NCBI RefSeq assembly: GCF_000422925.1
Contig: NZ_AUGZ01000019.1
Span: 42,150 to 106,149, forward strand
Direction of reading: 5' to 3'
Source: Paludibacterium yongneupense DSM 18731
GTDB lineage: Bacteria; Pseudomonadota; Gammaproteobacteria; Burkholderiales; Chromobacteriaceae
Length of the DNA: 64,000 nt
The position numbers were made by a program, and so were the translations under genes. Under the pieces are notes generated by a model. The model searched no databases. It was not told the origin of the DNA and saw only the letters and a list, made by a program, of their open reading frames with translations. Below are positions 60,910-64,000 of this stretch, piece after piece; positions within the stretch are counted from its first letter, which is position 1; each line of letters starts with the position of its first letter.

Positions 60910-61707
60910 TCAGCGGTGAGTCACGAAACGATGAACCAGCTGCCGTACCTGGGCCGTTCCGAAAGGCTTGTTGCAAATGGCCGAGACGCCCGCAGACTGG
61001 ACCGCGGCAAGACGTCCTTCGTTATCCTCGCTCGAAACCATCAGGATGGGAACCGAGCTTTGCATGCTGCGTGTGCGGATGTGCTCAACCAGCGCCTGGC
61101 CATCCATTTGCGGCATATTGTAGTCGGTGATCACCAGGTCGAACAGGTGCTGCTCGAGCAGCGGCATCGCCTCCAGCCCGTTGCGCGCTTCGGATATTTT
61201 TTCGAACCCCAGTTTCTCCAGCATGCTGCGGATATGGCGGCGCGCGGTCAAGCTGTCGTCGACGATCAGCACCATCAATTCGGCAAAGTCGTCGTGCTCG
61301 TCGCTCTGTTCGAGCTCTGTGTTGAGAAAATCGAGTGTGTTGTCGAGCGCGCTTTTCAATTGTCCGGTCGAGAAGGGCTTGGGCAAGATGGCCATCGTCC
61401 CGGCCTGGCGCACCGGATCGAGATAGTAGGGATTGGTCTCGCTCGACAGCAGCACGAAGGGCAGCGCCGTGGTGCGCGGGTCGTCGCGCAGCATGTAGAC
61501 GAGTTCAGTGCCGGTCAGGTCGGGCAGGTACAGGGCGCTGATGACGAGATCGGGGGTTTCTTTCTCGAGCGAGAACAGAAATTCGTTGCCTGAACCGTAA
61601 GCCCGGACCTGGTCGATGCCGAGTTCGGCGAGTGCCTGGCGGACGATGACCGATTGGACGTGCGATGGTTCGATCAATGCGACGATCAGGTGCTGCATTT
61701 CCAGCAT
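60910..61707 (-). CDS. Double-receiver response regulator; first receiver lacks the phosphoacceptor Asp
   Basis: This encodes 265 aa from ATG 61707, preceded by GGAG at six bases; an ATG at 61725 is possible but poorer. Two receiver domains are joined and nothing else. The second (about residues 140-265) is canonical: LIVDDSLTARRHI, Asp in VITDYNMPQMDG, and NKPF Lys. The first (about residues 5-120) has LIVALIEPSHVQ without the acidic pair and VISALYLPDLTG with Ala where Asp should be, though PKPF Lys remains. It is thus a pseudo-receiver fused to an active one. It resembles chemotaxis or surface-signalling adaptors; no partner kinase is adjacent. Confidence 0.85.
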   Translation of the reverse strand: MLEMQHLIVALIEPSHVQSVIVRQALAELGIDQVRAYGSGNEFLFSLEKETPDLVISALYLPDLTGTELVYMLRDDPRTTALPFVLLSSETNPYYLDPVRQAGTMAILPKPFSTGQLKSALDNTLDFLNTELEQSDEHDDFAELMVLIVDDSLTARRHIRSMLEKLGFEKISEARNGLEAMPLLEQHLFDLVITDYNMPQMDGQALVEHIRTRSMQSSVPILMVSSEDNEGRLAAVQSAGVSAICNKPFGTAQVRQLVHRFVTHR

Positions 61708-61788
61708 AGGGATCTCCGGGGGCATCCATCACGATACAGCAGCCTAGCCGAGCACGGGCGTTTCCGATATGACAATTGTCATCCGCGG

Positions 61789-61824
61789 CCCGCAAACGGC
61801 GGGTTGAAACCCGCCGTTTGCGGG
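61789..61824 (-). terminator. Long inverted repeat directly after fbp
   Basis: CCCGCAAACGGCGGGTT and its reverse complement form a 17-base stem (two to four unpaired loop bases) within three bases of the fbp stop. On the minus strand no T-run follows, so termination is plausible but not canonical. It separates fbp from the double-receiver gene. Confidence 0.5.
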
Positions 61825-61826
61825 GT

Positions 61827-62828
61827 TTATTCCGCGTGGTAGCCGGTGACGCGCTCTACCTCTTCGCGTGAGCCGAGGAAGACGGCCACGCGCTCATGCA
61901 GCTTGCCCGGCTGGATGTCGAGGATGCGGCGGTGGCCGTCGGTCGCCAGGCCGCCGGCCTGCTCGACGATGAAGGCCATCGGGTTGCCTTCGTACATCAG
62001 GCGCAGCTTGCCCGGTTTTTCCGGATCGCGCGCATCCTTCGGGTACATGAAGATGCCGCCGCGGGTCAGGATGCGGTGCACTTCGGCCACCATCGAGGCC
62101 ACCCAGCGCATATTGAAGTCGCGGCCGCGCGGGCCGGTGCTGCCGGCCAGAAGTTCGTCCACATAGCGCTTGACCGGGGCTTCCCAGTGCCTTGCATTCG
62201 ACATGTTGATCGCAAACTCGCCAGTGCTTTCCGGAATGCGCATATTCGGGGTGGTCAGCACGAAAGCGCCTTGCTCGCGGTCCAGCGTGAAGCCGAATAC
62301 CCCATTGCCGAAAGTCAGTATCAGCTGGGTCTGCGGTCCGTATAGCGCGTAGCCGGCGGCGACTTGCCTGGTGCCCGGCTGCAGGAAGTCGGCCTCGGTC
62401 GGATTCACGGTGCCGGGGGGGCAGCGCAGTACGGAGAAGATGGTGCCGACCGAGATGTTGACGTCGATGTTGGACGAACCATCCAGCGGGTCGAACATCA
62501 ACAGGTAATCCCCCTTCGGATACTCGCCGGGGATGTGATAGGGAAGCTCCATCTCTTCCGATGCCATCGCCGCCAGACTGCCGCCCCACTCATTGGCGTC
62601 GAGCAGGTAGTCGTTGGCGATGACATCCATTTTTTTCTGGGCTTCGCCCTGGATGTTGCCGGTGCCGGCTTCGCCGAGAACGCCGGCCAGCGCGCCCTGG
62701 TTGACGGCATGGTTGATCGCCTTGCAGGCGCGGCCGATGGTTTCGATCAGCAGGCGGAGCTCGGGGGGCAGCGTGCCGCCCTGGCGTTGCTGTTCGATCA
62801 GAAAACGAGAAAGCGTAATGCGACTCAT
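61827..62828 (-). CDS. fbp: Fructose-1,6-bisphosphatase class I
   Basis: This encodes 333 aa, the standard length. ATG 62828 follows GAGGA; the frame runs on to 62882. The metal site is in [21 protein letters not shown], with [36 protein letters not shown] and [14 protein letters not shown] in order. It removes the 1-phosphate from fructose 1,6-bisphosphate, the committing step of gluconeogenesis. It is divergent from acnB across a 520-base region. Confidence 0.97.
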   Translation of the reverse strand: MSRITLSRFLIEQQRQGGTLPPELRLLIETIGRACKAINHAVNQGALAGVLGEAGTGNIQGEAQKKMDVIANDYLLDANEWGGSLAAMASEEMELPYHIPGEYPKGDYLLMFDPLDGSSNIDVNISVGTIFSVLRCPPGTVNPTEADFLQPGTRQVAAGYALYGPQTQLILTFGNGVFGFTLDREQGAFVLTTPNMRIPESTGEFAINMSNARHWEAPVKRYVDELLAGSTGPRGRDFNMRWVASMVAEVHRILTRGGIFMYPKDARDPEKPGKLRLMYEGNPMAFIVEQAGGLATDGHRRILDIQPGKLHERVAVFLGSREEVERVTGYHAE

Positions 62829-63350
62829 AAGGTCCTCGCGACAGTCAAGACCGCTCGCTCCGATAGTGGGCGGGCACGTCATCCCGATTATATCCCATGG
62901 GCCGGGCCCATGGGCACCGCTACTTGCGCTGCGCCGCCAAAAACATAAATCGGTGCGATAGGTGCGGCGCAGGACGAATTATCCTTGTTCCGGGCTAATC
63001 GGGCAGCGGCAGGGTTGTTCTTCACTTCCGCTTGTCATCAAAGTAGAATGAATCAACAGGGAAGCGGGGTCCGCGGTTGCAGCCGCGGGGCAATCAGAAA
63101 AAATCAACGCCGCCGCTTCAGCCTGTTCCGTGCCCCGTCCTCTCGGGGGGCGGTGGCGGTTTCCGCCCGGGATCAACCATTCAACGCAGGGGATCCCCTG
63201 AAAAAAACGGCTGGACGAAACACGCGGCGCACCAATTGTTTGCCGCTGCCAAAGCGTGTTATAGGTAACAGGATGCCGTTTTGCCGCCTCCGCTTACGCA
63301 AGACAGCGAGGTTTTCAGGTGTGCCCGCACAAAAGAGAGAGGATGAAGCC
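62829..63350. other. Intergenic region between divergent fbp and acnB
   Basis: About 520 bases carrying both promoters and a probably long acnB leader. Beyond the promoter at 63021-63049 there is a second, weaker TTGTTT-N17-TTATAG at 63236-63264. Palindromes include CCGCGG-N6-CCGCGG (63071-63088) and the 14-base CAGGGGATCCCCTG (63187-63200). A 63-codon open frame at 63077 has no coding signs. I see no known regulatory RNA. Confidence 0.45.
63021..63049 (+). promoter_or_regulatory. Candidate sigma-70 promoter of acnB
   Basis: TTCACT and TAGAAT are separated by 17 bases. The leader to the GTG at 63351 would be about 295 bases. Confidence 0.4.
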
Positions 63351-64000
63351 GTGTTACTAGCCTACCGTCAGCATGTCGCCGAGCGTGCCGCTCAAGGTAT
63401 TCCCCCTTTGCCCCTCACCGCTGCCCAGACCGGGCAACTGGTTGAATTGCTCAAGGCACCGCCGGCCGGCGAGGAGGCATTTCTGCTCGAACTGATCACG
63501 CATCGCGTGCCGCCGGGCGTGGACGACGCCGCTCGCGTCAAGGCCTCTTTTCTGGCTGCCGTCGCCGATGGCAGCGCCGTCTCTCCGCTCTTGCCGCGCG
63601 TCAAGGCGGTGGAACTGCTGGGGACCATGCACGGCGGTTTCAATATCAAGCCGCTGATCGACATGCTCGACGACGCGGCGGTGGCACCCGCGGCAGCCCG
63701 CGCCTTGAAGACGACGCTGCTGATGTTCGACGCTTTTCATGACGTCGAAGAAAAAATGCGCGCCGGCAATGCGTACGCGCGCGAAGTCATCGAATCCTGG
63801 GCGGCGGCGGAGTGGTTCACCAGCCGTCCCGCCCTTGCCGAAAAAATCACGGCCAGCGTGTTCAAGGTCAACGGCGAGACCAATACCGACGATCTGTCGC
63901 CGGCGCCCGACGCGTGGAGCCGTCCCGATATTCCGCTGCATGCGCTGGCGATGCTGAAGAATGCGCGCGAAGGGATCGTGCCCGATGCGCCCGGCAGCGT
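63351..64000 (+). CDS. acnB: Aconitate hydratase B, N-terminal part
   Basis: 216 complete codons are present before the window ends; the full protein is about 860 aa. GTG 63351 is chosen because AGAGAGAGG lies nine bases upstream and the product then starts LLAYRQHVAERAAQG, matching AcnB. PPAGEEAFLLELITHRVPPGVD, ELLGTMHGGFNI and TNTDDLSPAPDAWSRPDIPL are near-invariant in AcnB (the HEAT-like domain and the swivelling domain). It converts citrate to isocitrate; apo-AcnB can also bind mRNA. No Fe-S ligand lies in the visible part, as expected, because these are C-terminal. Confidence 0.95.
   Translation, partial: MLLAYRQHVAERAAQGIPPLPLTAAQTGQLVELLKAPPAGEEAFLLELITHRVPPGVDDAARVKASFLAAVADGSAVSPLLPRVKAVELLGTMHGGFNIKPLIDMLDDAAVAPAAARALKTTLLMFDAFHDVEEKMRAGNAYAREVIESWAAAEWFTSRPALAEKITASVFKVNGETNTDDLSPAPDAWSRPDIPLHALAMLKNAREGIVPDAPGS

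Noticed and set aside
63077..63268. A 63-codon frame upstream of acnB
   Set aside because: No ribosome site or codon bias; it overlaps the predicted acnB leader with its palindromes.

Overview
This GC-rich window looks like ordinary chromosome of a motile, polyhydroxyalkanoate-storing betaproteobacterium, probably of the Neisseriales/Chromobacteriaceae type. That placement is an inference. It rests on the leuCDB-asd-asd2-fimV-truA-trpF-trpB-trpA-accD gene order, class I phaC with phaA, a DUF3138-type porin, dual-domain FlgJ, and the absence of any actinobacterial or firmicute features. No rRNA, tRNA, CRISPR array, insertion sequence or prophage was found. The window cuts a gene at each edge: trhP/yegQ on the left and acnB on the right.

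Layout. 1-2.6 kb: end of trhP, then three tandem minus-strand paralogues of about 160 aa whose C-terminal halves resemble the Rhodococcus VapA/VapB virulence-associated protein fold. 3.1-8.7 kb: potFGHI putrescine ABC importer and a DUF3138 outer-membrane protein. 8.8-13.8 kb: argS, facing phaA and phaC on the minus strand. 14-16.3 kb: an FAH-family hydrolase, hslR and an HcaT-like MFS permease. 16.5-30.5 kb: leuCDB, asd, an Asd/USG-1 homologue, two tandem fimV-type genes, truA, trpF, trpB, trpA and accD. 30.7-35.1 kb: a CsgD/VpsT-like regulator, a DnaA-box cluster, a YheS-type ABC-F protein, tsaD and an OsmC-family protein. 35.2-44.6 kb: flagellar operon flgBCDEFG-IJKL, with flgH missing and a good sigma-54 site in front of flgB. 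44.7-51.8 kb: an enoyl-CoA hydratase with an alpha/beta hydrolase, an EAL-CBS-GGDEF protein, a PuuB-like oxidase and speA. 51.8-58.9 kb: a large BvgS/BarA-type hybrid kinase with its response regulator, an RluF/RsuA-type pseudouridine synthase and an unknown protein. 59.2-64 kb: rhlE, a double-receiver protein, fbp and the start of acnB.

How the genes fit together. Polyamine supply recurs: PotFGHI imports putrescine, SpeA makes agmatine towards putrescine, and a PuuB-like oxidase may degrade gamma-glutamyl-putrescine. Surface behaviour is another theme: flagella, two FimV-type polar/pilus proteins, a CsgD-like regulator, a cyclic-di-GMP protein and a hybrid phosphorelay. The rest is core metabolism (Leu, Trp and Asp-family amino acids, fatty acid synthesis, PHA storage, gluconeogenesis, TCA cycle) and RNA modification.

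Most worth a second look are the Vap-like triplet, the missing flgH, the DnaA-box cluster at about 31.5 kb, the unequal tandem fimV pair, and the hairpin-bridged leader ORF before the CsgD-like gene. All functions are read from sequence patterns and recalled families; no database search was run.
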